The notes under the pieces: model-generated | Seen by the model: only the letters and a program-made list of their open reading frames with translations | Told to the model about the DNA's origin: nothing | Databases searched by the model: none | Source of the DNA: Variovorax boronicumulans NBRC 103145 | Lineage (GTDB): Bacteria; Pseudomonadota; Gammaproteobacteria; Burkholderiales; Burkholderiaceae_C | NCBI RefSeq assembly: GCF_001591345.1 | Contig: NZ_BCUS01000041.1 | Coordinates: 1 to 49,277, forward strand | DNA: 49,277 bases | Direction of reading: 5' to 3' | Position numbers and translations under genes: made by a program | In this document: piece after piece, positions 26,293 to 33,849 of the stretch | How the letters are laid out: every line of letters starts with the position of its first letter | Numbering within the stretch: position 1 is the stretch's first letter

Positions 26293-27270
26293 ATGTACAG
26301 CAGATTCACCCGCCGCCACGCCCTCGCGCTGGCCGCCGCCCTGGCCACGAGCAGCGCCTTCGCGCAGCAGCCAACCTGGCCCGACAAACCCATCCGCATG
26401 ATCGTCCCCTACGCCGCGGGCGGCGGCACCGACGTGTTCGCGCGCATCGTCGCCGAGGGCCTGGGCAAGCGGCTCGGCCAGAGCGTCATCGTCGACAACC
26501 GCCCCGGCGGCAACGGACAGATCGGCATCACCGCCGTGCAGCGCGCACCGGTCGACGGCTACACCGTGCTGTTCTCGCTCACCTCCATCATCCAGAACCC
26601 GCTGCTGTACCCCAACGCCGGCTTCGACCCGTTCAAGGACTTCGTGCCCGTGTCGGAAGCGGGCCGCCTGCCCATCGTCTTCACCGTGAGCAACAAGCTC
26701 GGCGTCGACACCCTCGACGGCTTCGTCAAGCTCGCGCGCGCCGCGCCCGGCAAATATTCGTACGGCTCCTACGGCAACGGATCGAGCGCCCACCTGTACG
26801 CCGAGGTGCTGCAGGACGCCGCGGGCATCCAGCTGCTGCACGTGCCCTACAAGGGCGAGGCGCCGGCCATCACCGACCTGCTCGGCGGCACCGTCGACGC
26901 CGTGTTCGTCTCGGCCAAGGGCGTGGGCCCGCACGTCGCGGCCGGCAAGGCGAAGTCGATCGCCGTGGTCGGCACCGCACGCGCCCCGCTCGCGGCCGGC
27001 GTTCCCACCTTCAAGGAACAGGGCTTCGCCGGCATGGAGTCGGTCGGCTGGTTCGGCATCTACCTGCCCGCCGGCACGCCGCAGCCCATCGCGCAGCGCC
27101 TGTCGACCGAAGTGGCCCAGGTGGTGCAAAGCCCCGAGCAGGCCGCGCGCATCGAGGGCCTGGGCGTGATCCCGGTCGGCAGCACACCCGCGCAGCTCAC
27201 CGCCACCATGCGCGCGGACCATGCGCGGTGGAAGCAGGTGATCCAGGCCAAGAACATCAAGCTCGATTGA
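26293..27270 (+). CDS. Bug/TctC-family tripartite tricarboxylate transporter binding protein
   Basis: A periplasmic solute-binding protein of 325 residues with signal peptide (MYSRFTRRHALALAAALATS, cleaved near AFAQ). Bug signatures are PIRMIVPYAAGGGTDVFARIVAEGL, VDNRPGGNGQIG and HVPYKGEAPAITDLLGG. Bug proteins bind carboxylates, often dicarboxylic or aromatic acids, and are very numerous in Burkholderiales. No TctA/TctB membrane genes are near, so it either uses a distant transporter or acts as a sensor component. It is followed 11 bases later by a second Bug gene. Confidence 0.92.
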   Translation: MYSRFTRRHALALAAALATSSAFAQQPTWPDKPIRMIVPYAAGGGTDVFARIVAEGLGKRLGQSVIVDNRPGGNGQIGITAVQRAPVDGYTVLFSLTSIIQNPLLYPNAGFDPFKDFVPVSEAGRLPIVFTVSNKLGVDTLDGFVKLARAAPGKYSYGSYGNGSSAHLYAEVLQDAAGIQLLHVPYKGEAPAITDLLGGTVDAVFVSAKGVGPHVAAGKAKSIAVVGTARAPLAAGVPTFKEQGFAGMESVGWFGIYLPAGTPQPIAQRLSTEVAQVVQSPEQAARIEGLGVIPVGSTPAQLTATMRADHARWKQVIQAKNIKLD

Positions 27271-27281
27271 GACCGCACGCC

Positions 27282-28262
27282 ATGACACCTCTTTCCTCCA
27301 CGCTCGGCATTGCGCTGGCTGCCTTGCTCGCCCTGCCCGCCGCCGCGCAACAGCCACCGGCCGACTACCCCTCGCAGCCCGTCACGCTCGTCGTGCCCTT
27401 CCCCGCCGGCGGCATCACCGACAACATCGCGCGGCTGGTCGCGCAGGAACTCGGCACCGCCTGGGGCAAGCCCGTCGTCGTCGACAACCGCGTGGGCGCC
27501 AGCGGCACCATCGGCGCCGCCGCCGTCGCGCGCGCCCCGAAAGACGGCCACACCGCCCTCTTCACCATCACCACGCACGTGCAGATGCCCGCGCTGCAGC
27601 GCAAGCTCTCGTACGACGCGGTGAAAGACTTCGCGGCCGTGTCGCAGATCGGCATCTCGACCTCGGCCCTGGTCGTGACGCCCGACGTGCCCGCCAAGAC
27701 GCTGGCCGAACTCGTCACGCTGCTCAAGGCCGAGCCCGGCAAGTACTCGTACGGCTCGACCGGCGTGGCGACCACCTCGCACATCTACGGCGAGCTGTTC
27801 AAGAAAGAAGCTGGCGTCGACATGCCGCACGTGCCCTACAAGGGCGCCGCGCCCATGGTGACCGACCTGCTCGGCGGCCACATCCGCGTGGCCGTGCTCG
27901 ACACCGGCACCGCCCTGCCCTACCTGCAAAGCGGCAAGCTGCGCGCGCTGGCGGCGCTGGGCACGCAGCGCTCGGCCACGCTGCCGCAGGTGCCGACCTT
28001 CCAGCAGGCGGGTTACGCGGGCTTCGAGCCCTATGCGTGGATTGCGCTGTTCCTGCCGGCCGGCACGCCGCAGCCGCGCGTGGACAAGATGTCGAAGGCC
28101 GTGGCCGCCATCATCGCCAAGCCCGAGGTGCAAAAGAAGATGCGCGACATGAACATCGAACCCGTGGGCAGCACGGCCGCCGAGTTCGCCGTGGTGCTGC
28201 GCCAGGACGCCGACACCTGGAAGCGCGTGATCGACAAGACCGGCATCCGCCTGGAGGACTGA
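27282..28262 (+). CDS. Bug/TctC-family binding protein
   Basis: This 326-residue protein has the same fold as its neighbour: signal peptide (MTPLSSTLGIALAALLALPA, cleavage after AAAQ), VTLVVPFPAGGITDNIARLVAQELG, VDNRVGASGTIGAAAVARAPKDGHT, and HVPYKGAAPMVTDLLGG. The ATG at 27282 is preferred because an upstream in-frame GTG lies within the previous gene. The sequence differs clearly from the first Bug protein, so the two probably bind different ligands or forms. The stop is 3 bases before the next gene. Confidence 0.92.
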   Translation: MTPLSSTLGIALAALLALPAAAQQPPADYPSQPVTLVVPFPAGGITDNIARLVAQELGTAWGKPVVVDNRVGASGTIGAAAVARAPKDGHTALFTITTHVQMPALQRKLSYDAVKDFAAVSQIGISTSALVVTPDVPAKTLAELVTLLKAEPGKYSYGSTGVATTSHIYGELFKKEAGVDMPHVPYKGAAPMVTDLLGGHIRVAVLDTGTALPYLQSGKLRALAALGTQRSATLPQVPTFQQAGYAGFEPYAWIALFLPAGTPQPRVDKMSKAVAAIIAKPEVQKKMRDMNIEPVGSTAAEFAVVLRQDADTWKRVIDKTGIRLED

Positions 28263-28265
28263 CCG

Positions 28266-29477
28266 ATGACGCCCCCTCCCCTTCTTCGCGGCGCCCTCGA
28301 AGGCGTCAAGGTGCTCGACCTGTCGTCCGTGGTGCTCGGCCCGCTGGCCAGCCAGATGCTGGCCGACATGGGCGCCGACGTCATCAAGGTCGAGGCGCCG
28401 CAGGGCGACCTGGCCCGCTCGGTCGGGCCCGCGCGCCACAAGGGCATGTCGTCGCTGTACCTGTCGTGCAACCGGAACAAGCGCAGCCTCGTGCTCGACC
28501 TGAAGCAACCCGCCGCGCGCGAGGTGCTCGACACGCTGGTGCGCGGCAGCGACGTGCTCGTGCACTCGGTGCGCACCGACGCAGCGGCGCGCATCGGCAT
28601 CGACGCGGCGCGGCTGCTGGAACTCAACCCGCGGCTGGTGAGCGCGCACGTCAAGGGCTTCTCGGACGAGGGGCCGTATGCGGGCCTGCCGGCCTTCGAC
28701 GACATCATCCAGGCCGCCTCGGGCCTGGCGCAGCTGCAATCGATCTACACCGGCGAGCCGCGCTACATGCCCGCGCTCGTGGCCGACAAGACCACCGCGC
28801 TGTACGCGGCGTATGCCATCGTCACCGCGCTCTTCCACCGCGAGCGCAGCGGGCAGGGGCAGGCCGTCGACGTGCCGATGTTCGAGACCATGACCGCCTT
28901 CAACATGGTGGAGCACCTGTGGGGCCACACCGTCCAGCCGCCCATCGACGACATGGTGTACGGCTCGATCCGCTCCGGCGTGCGCAAGCCCTTTCGCACG
29001 GCCGACGGCTACATCGCGCTGGTGCCCTACACCGACGCGCAGTGGCTGCGCTTCTTCGAAGTGGTGGGCCGGCCCGAGCTGCGCGAAGACGAACGCTTTG
29101 CCACGCTGGCCGCGCGCGTGCGCAACCACACGGTGGTGTTCGGCGAACTCGAGCGCGCCACCGGCGCGCGCACCACGGCCGAATGGGTGGCGGCGTTCCG
29201 CCAGGCCGACATTCCGGCGATGCCGATCCAGACGCTGCAGCAGCTGCCCGACGATCCGCAGCTGAAGGCCAGCGGCCTGTGGCACGACGCCGAGCACCCG
29301 ACCGAAGGCACGCTGCGTTTTCCCGGCGTGCCGTTCACGCTCTCGGCCACGCCGGGCGGCGTGCAGCGGCTCGCGCCGTCGCTGGGGGAGCACACGGACG
29401 AAGTGCTGGGGGAGTTCGGGTTCGAACGCGCGGCGGTCGATGCGCTGGTGACCGCCGGCGTGGTGGCGCGGGCCTGA
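28266..29477 (+). CDS. CaiB/BaiF-family (class III) CoA-transferase
   Basis: A protein of 403 residues, paralogous to the one at 23195. It has LEGVKVLDLSSVVLGPLASQMLADMGADVIKVE and the catalytic Asp145 in AFDDIIQAASG. The C-terminal part EHPTEGTLRFPGVPFTLSATPGG is typical of the family. It is the last gene of the plus-strand operon and ends 3 bases from the convergent Bug gene at 29481, leaving no room for a separate terminator. Two CoA-transferases in one operon suggest either two substrates or a heteromeric enzyme. Confidence 0.9.
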   Translation: MTPPPLLRGALEGVKVLDLSSVVLGPLASQMLADMGADVIKVEAPQGDLARSVGPARHKGMSSLYLSCNRNKRSLVLDLKQPAAREVLDTLVRGSDVLVHSVRTDAAARIGIDAARLLELNPRLVSAHVKGFSDEGPYAGLPAFDDIIQAASGLAQLQSIYTGEPRYMPALVADKTTALYAAYAIVTALFHRERSGQGQAVDVPMFETMTAFNMVEHLWGHTVQPPIDDMVYGSIRSGVRKPFRTADGYIALVPYTDAQWLRFFEVVGRPELREDERFATLAARVRNHTVVFGELERATGARTTAEWVAAFRQADIPAMPIQTLQQLPDDPQLKASGLWHDAEHPTEGTLRFPGVPFTLSATPGGVQRLAPSLGEHTDEVLGEFGFERAAVDALVTAGVVARA

Positions 29478-29480
29478 GGT

Positions 29481-30467
29481 CTATTCGAGTTTCAGGTTCA
29501 TGTCCTTGATCAGCCGCGACCACAGCAGGTTCTCGCGCCGCACCGCCGCCATCAACTCACCCGGTCCTTCACCCGAAGGCTCCAGCCCCAGCCCGATCAT
29601 GCGTTCCTGCAGATCGGGCTGCGCCACGGCCAAGCGCACCGCGCCGGCCAGCTTGTCGATCGCCGGTTGCGGCGTGCCGGTGGGCGCGAAGAAGCCCCAG
29701 AAGCCGCCGTGCTCGTAGCCCTTGAAGCCCTGCTCGGTGAAGGTGGGGATCTGCGGCGCGAGCGGCATGCGGCGCGTGCCGAACACGCCCAGCAGTTTCG
29801 CGCGGCCCGACTTCGCGTGCGGCAGCGCCTCGCCCATGGTGACGAAGCCGCCCTGCACCTGGCCGCCGAGGATGTCGATCATCAGCGGCGCGCCGCCCTT
29901 GTAGGGCACGTGCGTCATCTGCAGGCCCTCGTCGCGCATGAGCTTCTCGCCGTAGAGGTGGCCCGACGAGCCCTGCCCCGCCGAGCCGAAGCTCAGCTTG
30001 CCGGGCTGCGCCTTGGCCATGGCGACGAACTCGCGCATGCTCTTCGCGGGCACGCCCTCGCCCACCGCGAACACGAGCAGGCCGTAGTTCGACAGCGACA
30101 CGGGCGCGAAGTCCTTGAACACGTCGTAGCCGGGCTTGGCCATCAGCAGCGGCGCGAGCACGAAGGAGTTGACGGCGAACAGCAGCGTGTGGCCGTCGGC
30201 CGGCGCCTTGGCCACGAAGGACGCGGCAATGGCGCCGTTGGCACCCGGCTTGGGGTCGATGAGCACCGGCTGGCCCAGCGGCTTGGCGATGCGCTCGCCG
30301 ATGGTGCGCGCGATGCCGTCGACCAGCCCGCCGGCCGCCGACGACACGATCACCTTGATCGGCTGGGTCGGGTAGGCATCGGCCGCCTGCGCCTTCGGCA
30401 AGGCACCGAGCGCGGGGGCGAGAAGTCCGCTCGCGCCCCATTGCGCGAATCGACGTCGTTGCAGCAT
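29481..30467 (-). CDS. Bug/TctC-family binding protein
   Basis: A binding protein of 328 residues with an Arg-rich signal peptide (MLQRRRFAQWGASGLLAPALG, cleaved near AQA). It has PIKVIVSSAAGGLVDGIARTIGERI, in which SSAAGG replaces the usual PFAAGG or PYPAGG ligand loop, then DPKPGANGAIAASFVA and HVPYKGGAPLMIDILGG. The altered loop may change ligand choice. It lies downstream of the ADP-forming CoA synthetase on the minus strand, with a 41-base gap. Confidence 0.92.
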   Translation of the reverse strand: MLQRRRFAQWGASGLLAPALGALPKAQAADAYPTQPIKVIVSSAAGGLVDGIARTIGERIAKPLGQPVLIDPKPGANGAIAASFVAKAPADGHTLLFAVNSFVLAPLLMAKPGYDVFKDFAPVSLSNYGLLVFAVGEGVPAKSMREFVAMAKAQPGKLSFGSAGQGSSGHLYGEKLMRDEGLQMTHVPYKGGAPLMIDILGGQVQGGFVTMGEALPHAKSGRAKLLGVFGTRRMPLAPQIPTFTEQGFKGYEHGGFWGFFAPTGTPQPAIDKLAGAVRLAVAQPDLQERMIGLGLEPSGEGPGELMAAVRRENLLWSRLIKDMNLKLE

Positions 30468-30508
30468 GGAAGAAGTCTCCTGTTGGTTTTCTTGACGATG
30501 AAAGTCGT

Positions 30509-32635
30509 TCAGCCCGCCGCGCCCCACACGACCAGCGCATCGAGCGCCTCGACCGTGCGGCCGTCCACCCGCAGCGGGTTGACTTCGAGCGAGACCAGTT
30601 CGGGCCCGAGCGCGAGCGCCGCGTTGCCGATGGCGGCCACGGCTTCGGCGATGGCGTCGCGGTCGGCCGCGGGTGCGCCGCGCCAGCCGTCGAGCAGGCG
30701 CGCGCCGCGCAGCTCGGCCAGCATGTCCTTCACCTCGGCGGGCGTCACGGGCAGCAGGCGCAGGCTGGTGTCGCGCAGCGCCTCGACCCAGATGCCGCCG
30801 AGGCCCACGGCCAGCGCCGGACCCCACTGCGGATCGCGCACGGTGCCCACGAACAGCTCGAGCCCGCCTTGCCGCATCGGCGCGACGAGGATGCCGTCGA
30901 TCTCGGCCTCGGGCCGCGCGGCGCGCACGCGCGCGTCCATCGCCTGCCAGGCCGCGCGCACCGCGTCGGCACCCTGCAGGTTGAGTGCCACGCCGCCGAC
31001 CTCGGTCTTGTGCGCGATCTGCGCCGAGGCGATCTTCAGCACGACCGGGCCGCCGAGTTCTTCTGCGAAGCGCGCGGCCTCGTCGGCGCTGCGCGACAGC
31101 CGCACGGGCACCACTGGCACGCCTCGCTGCGAGAGCCAGTCGAGCGTCTCGCGCTCCGAACGCAAGGGCTGCGTGGGTGGCGTGGCCGGCACCGCAGCAG
31201 CGACACCTTGCGCACCTTGACGCCGGCGCAGCGTTTCCGACCAGCGGCGCACCGCACCCGCCGCGCTCATCGCATGGTGAATGCCGCAGGCGACGTGGCG
31301 GATGCCGGTCTCGGCGATGAGCTCGCGCGACCGCTCGCTCACCTGCATCACGTAGTGGCTGCAGACGATGGCCGGCACCGGGCTGGCCGACAGCCCGCGC
31401 GACACCTGTGCCAGCACGGCGCGGTTCAGCGGTGTGTCGTTGGCCGGTGCGTTGGGCACGTCGGCCACGACGATGGCGGCGCCCAGCGCGGGGTCGCGCA
31501 CCAGCGCTTCGAGCGCGTTGCCGAACAGCTCGGGCTGCAGCATGGCGGCGCCAGTCACGTCCAGCGGGTTCTGCGGCGTGCCGTAGCCCGGCAGCACCTC
31601 GCGCAGCGCGGCCTCGGTGGCGGGCGCGAGCGGCGTGAGCACCAGGCCTTCTTCCTCGGCGCGCTCGGCAAAGATCTCGCACATGCCGCCCGACATCGAC
31701 ACCGCCGCCAGCCCACCGGCCGCGAAGGGCCCGGTCATGCTGGCGAAGGCGGCGGTGAACACCAGGTCTTCGATGGAACGCACGCGCATCAGGCCCAGGC
31801 GCTGGCACATGGCGTCGAACACGCGGTCATCGCCCACCAGCGAGCCGGTGTGGGCCTGCGCGGCCTGCGCCGTGATCTCGCTGCTGCCCATCTTCAGCAC
31901 CACGATGGGCTTGGCCACGGCCAGCGCGCGCTCGGCCGCGGCGGCAAAGCGCTGCGGGTCGCGCACGGTCTCGGCGAACACGGCGATGGAACGCGTGTGC
32001 TCGTCGTCCACCAGATAGTCGATGACCTCGGCGATGTCGATGTCCGACTCGTTGCCGGTCGACACCATGCGGCTCAGGCCGATGCCGTGCACCTGCGCCA
32101 TGAACGACAGCTGCCCCGCCAGCGCGCCGCTTTGCGACACGATGCCCAGCGTGCCCGCCGGCAGCGGCTCGCGCAGCGAGGCGGTCCACACGGCCGAGCG
32201 ATCGACGAAGTTGACGAAGCCCAGGCAGTTCGGCCCGAGGATGCGCAGGCCGCGCGATCGCGCCTTGGCCGTGAGCTGGCGCTGGCGCTCGCGGCCTTCC
32301 TCGCCGGCCTCGGCGAAGCCCGAGCTCAGCAGCACGGCGTTGCCGACGCCCGCGCGCTGCAGGTCGGCCAGCGCGTCGTCGAGCGCGTCGGCCGGCACCA
32401 TGAGCAACGCCGTGTCGACCGGCTCGCCGATGGCCTCGGCCGAGGTGGCCGCCGCCATGCCATGAAAGCTGCCGCCGCGCCGGTTCACCGGGTAGAGCTG
32501 GCCCGCGTAGCCCAGCGTGCGCAGGCTGGCGAGCGCCGCGTTGGACCACACCGAGCGCTCGGTGGCGCCGACGAAGGCGATGGCCTTGGGGTGGAGGAAG
32601 CAGTGAAGAGAAGAAGAGGAAGAAGAGGAAGTCAT
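30509..32635 (-). CDS. ADP-forming acyl-CoA synthetase (acetate-CoA ligase-like)
   Basis: The 708-residue protein fuses both halves of NDP-forming acyl-CoA synthetases. The N-terminal CoA-binding and succinyl-CoA-ligase-like domains hold IAFVGATERSVWSNAALASL, ILGPNCLGFVN, GIVSQSGALAGQL and the phosphorylated His262 in QAHTGSLVGDD. The C-terminal ATP-grasp domain holds VVLKIASAQIAHKTEVGGVALNL and ends with VSLEVNPLRV. It reversibly couples acyl-CoA and ATP formation. The extreme N-terminus is a serine run from a TCT/TCC repeat tract. It sits between two Bug genes in one transcription unit. Confidence 0.92.
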   Translation of the reverse strand: MTSSSSSSSLHCFLHPKAIAFVGATERSVWSNAALASLRTLGYAGQLYPVNRRGGSFHGMAAATSAEAIGEPVDTALLMVPADALDDALADLQRAGVGNAVLLSSGFAEAGEEGRERQRQLTAKARSRGLRILGPNCLGFVNFVDRSAVWTASLREPLPAGTLGIVSQSGALAGQLSFMAQVHGIGLSRMVSTGNESDIDIAEVIDYLVDDEHTRSIAVFAETVRDPQRFAAAAERALAVAKPIVVLKMGSSEITAQAAQAHTGSLVGDDRVFDAMCQRLGLMRVRSIEDLVFTAAFASMTGPFAAGGLAAVSMSGGMCEIFAERAEEEGLVLTPLAPATEAALREVLPGYGTPQNPLDVTGAAMLQPELFGNALEALVRDPALGAAIVVADVPNAPANDTPLNRAVLAQVSRGLSASPVPAIVCSHYVMQVSERSRELIAETGIRHVACGIHHAMSAAGAVRRWSETLRRRQGAQGVAAAVPATPPTQPLRSERETLDWLSQRGVPVVPVRLSRSADEAARFAEELGGPVVLKIASAQIAHKTEVGGVALNLQGADAVRAAWQAMDARVRAARPEAEIDGILVAPMRQGGLELFVGTVRDPQWGPALAVGLGGIWVEALRDTSLRLLPVTPAEVKDMLAELRGARLLDGWRGAPAADRDAIAEAVAAIGNAALALGPELVSLEVNPLRVDGRTVEALDALVVWGAAG

Positions 32636-32655
32636 GGCAGGAAGAAAGGTCGGGT

Positions 32656-33648
32656 TCAGTCGTCGAGCTTGATGCGCAGGTCGCTCACGAAGCGCTTCTC
32701 GTCGGCGTAGGTCTTGTGCGCCCAGGCCGTGTAGGCGGGGCTGTCCATGTAGAACCGGACGTAGTCGTTGAGGTCGAGCGTGCGCAGGAACTCGGGGTCG
32801 TCCACCGCCTTGCGGAAAGCCTCCTGCAGCGCCTGCACCACCTTCGGGTCCATGCCGCGCGGGCCGGCGATGCCCCACGAGCCGTTGGCCACCACGTCGT
32901 AGCCCAGTTCCTTCACGGTCGGCACGTTCAGCCGCGTGGGCGAGCGCGCCTCGTTGAAGGTGGCCAGCAGGCGCACGCGCCCGCCCGCCACGGCGGCGCC
33001 GAAGCCGGCCTCGGAGACCGCGTCCACATGGCCGCCCATGAGCGCGTTGTACAGCTCGGCCGCGCCCTTGAAGGGAATGAAGTTGAACTTCACGCCGGCC
33101 AGCGCGGCCAGCCGCTCCATCGACACGTGCGAGGTGCCGCCGCGCCCCGTGGTGCCGTACGACACCTCGCCCGGCTTGGCCTTGGCCGCGGCCAGCAGCG
33201 CGTTCAGGTCTTTCCACGGCGCGTCCTGGCGCACCGTGATGCCCAGCGTGGCGGCCGTCACGTTGGCCACGTAGGTGAAGTCGGTGGCCGGGTCGTAGCT
33301 CACCTTCTGCAGGTGCGGCAGCCGGTAGAGCGAACTCAGCATGAGCGAGAGCGTGTAGCCGTCGGGCGCGGCCTTGCGCGCCATGGTGGTCGGCGCCAAC
33401 GTGGCGGCCACGCCGGGCTGGTTGAGGATCACGATCTGCTGCTTCAGCTCGCGCGAGGCCGCCAGCGCCAGTGCGCGCGCCTGCACGTCGGTGGCGCCGC
33501 CCGCGGGGTAGGGCACCAGCAGCGTGATCGGCTGCTTGCCGAACAGGCCCTGGGCGCGCGCCAGGAAGGGCAGCGCGGTGCCCGCGGCGGCGAGCGCCGC
33601 GCCGTGGATCAGGCGGCGGCGCGCCGGGTCGGTCGGGAAGGAATGCAT
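32656..33648 (-). CDS. Bug/TctC-family binding protein
   Basis: A protein of 330 residues with a twin-arginine-like signal (TDPARRRLIHGAALAAAGTAL, cleaved near ARAQ), then PITLLVPYPAGGATDVQARALALAASRELK, LNQPGVAATLAPTTMARKAAPDGYT and FIPFKGAAELYNALMGG. The NxPG loop begins with Leu-Asn-Gln rather than Val-Asp-Asn, a departure from most Bug proteins. It heads the minus-strand unit and is divergent from the AMP-forming CoA ligase at 33850 across a 201-base region with two operator-like palindromes. Confidence 0.92.
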   Translation of the reverse strand: MHSFPTDPARRRLIHGAALAAAGTALPFLARAQGLFGKQPITLLVPYPAGGATDVQARALALAASRELKQQIVILNQPGVAATLAPTTMARKAAPDGYTLSLMLSSLYRLPHLQKVSYDPATDFTYVANVTAATLGITVRQDAPWKDLNALLAAAKAKPGEVSYGTTGRGGTSHVSMERLAALAGVKFNFIPFKGAAELYNALMGGHVDAVSEAGFGAAVAGGRVRLLATFNEARSPTRLNVPTVKELGYDVVANGSWGIAGPRGMDPKVVQALQEAFRKAVDDPEFLRTLDLNDYVRFYMDSPAYTAWAHKTYADEKRFVSDLRIKLDD

Positions 33649-33724
33649 GGCTTGTCTCCGGTCGGTCGAACAGTCGAATCGTTCGTTCTTCGGCGATGGT
33701 CGCGCGCAGCCCTTGGCCGGTCAC

Positions 33725-33740
33725 CGTCGCTTCGGACGAC
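33725..33740. promoter_or_regulatory. candidate operator, copy 2
   Basis: CGTCGCTTCGGACGAC shares its layout with the palindrome at 20782-20799 and with the copy at 33767. It lies in the middle of a divergent intergenic region. Confidence 0.35.
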
Positions 33741-33766
33741 TTTGGCCGCTGCAGCGCTTCCGATCC

Positions 33767-33782
33767 CGTCGCTTCCGACGAT
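33767..33782. promoter_or_regulatory. candidate operator, copy 3
   Basis: CGTCGCTTCCGACGAT is an inverted repeat (CGTCG, CTTC, CGACG). With flanks it matches the complement of the 20782 site at 14 of 16 positions. A CATACT that could act as a -10 lies 21 bases downstream (33804-33809). Confidence 0.4.
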
Positions 33783-33849
33783 GCCGGCGCGGCGCGTCCC
33801 TTCCATACTCGGCGCACAACAACGAACCGACCGACGGAGACCGCAGTCC

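Noticed and set aside
27060..29393. Minus-strand open frame of 777 codons opposite Bug and CaiB genes
   Set aside because: Covers two real genes antisense and reads as low-complexity His/Arg/Gly sequence.
32600..32635. GAA/GAG-rich purine tract considered as a phase-variable repeat
   Set aside because: It simply encodes the serine run of the synthetase N-terminus. The repeat is irregular and slippage is not evident from one sequence.
30869..32710. Plus-strand open frame of 613 codons opposite the ADP-forming synthetase
   Set aside because: Antisense to an enzyme with an intact catalytic His and ATP-grasp domain.
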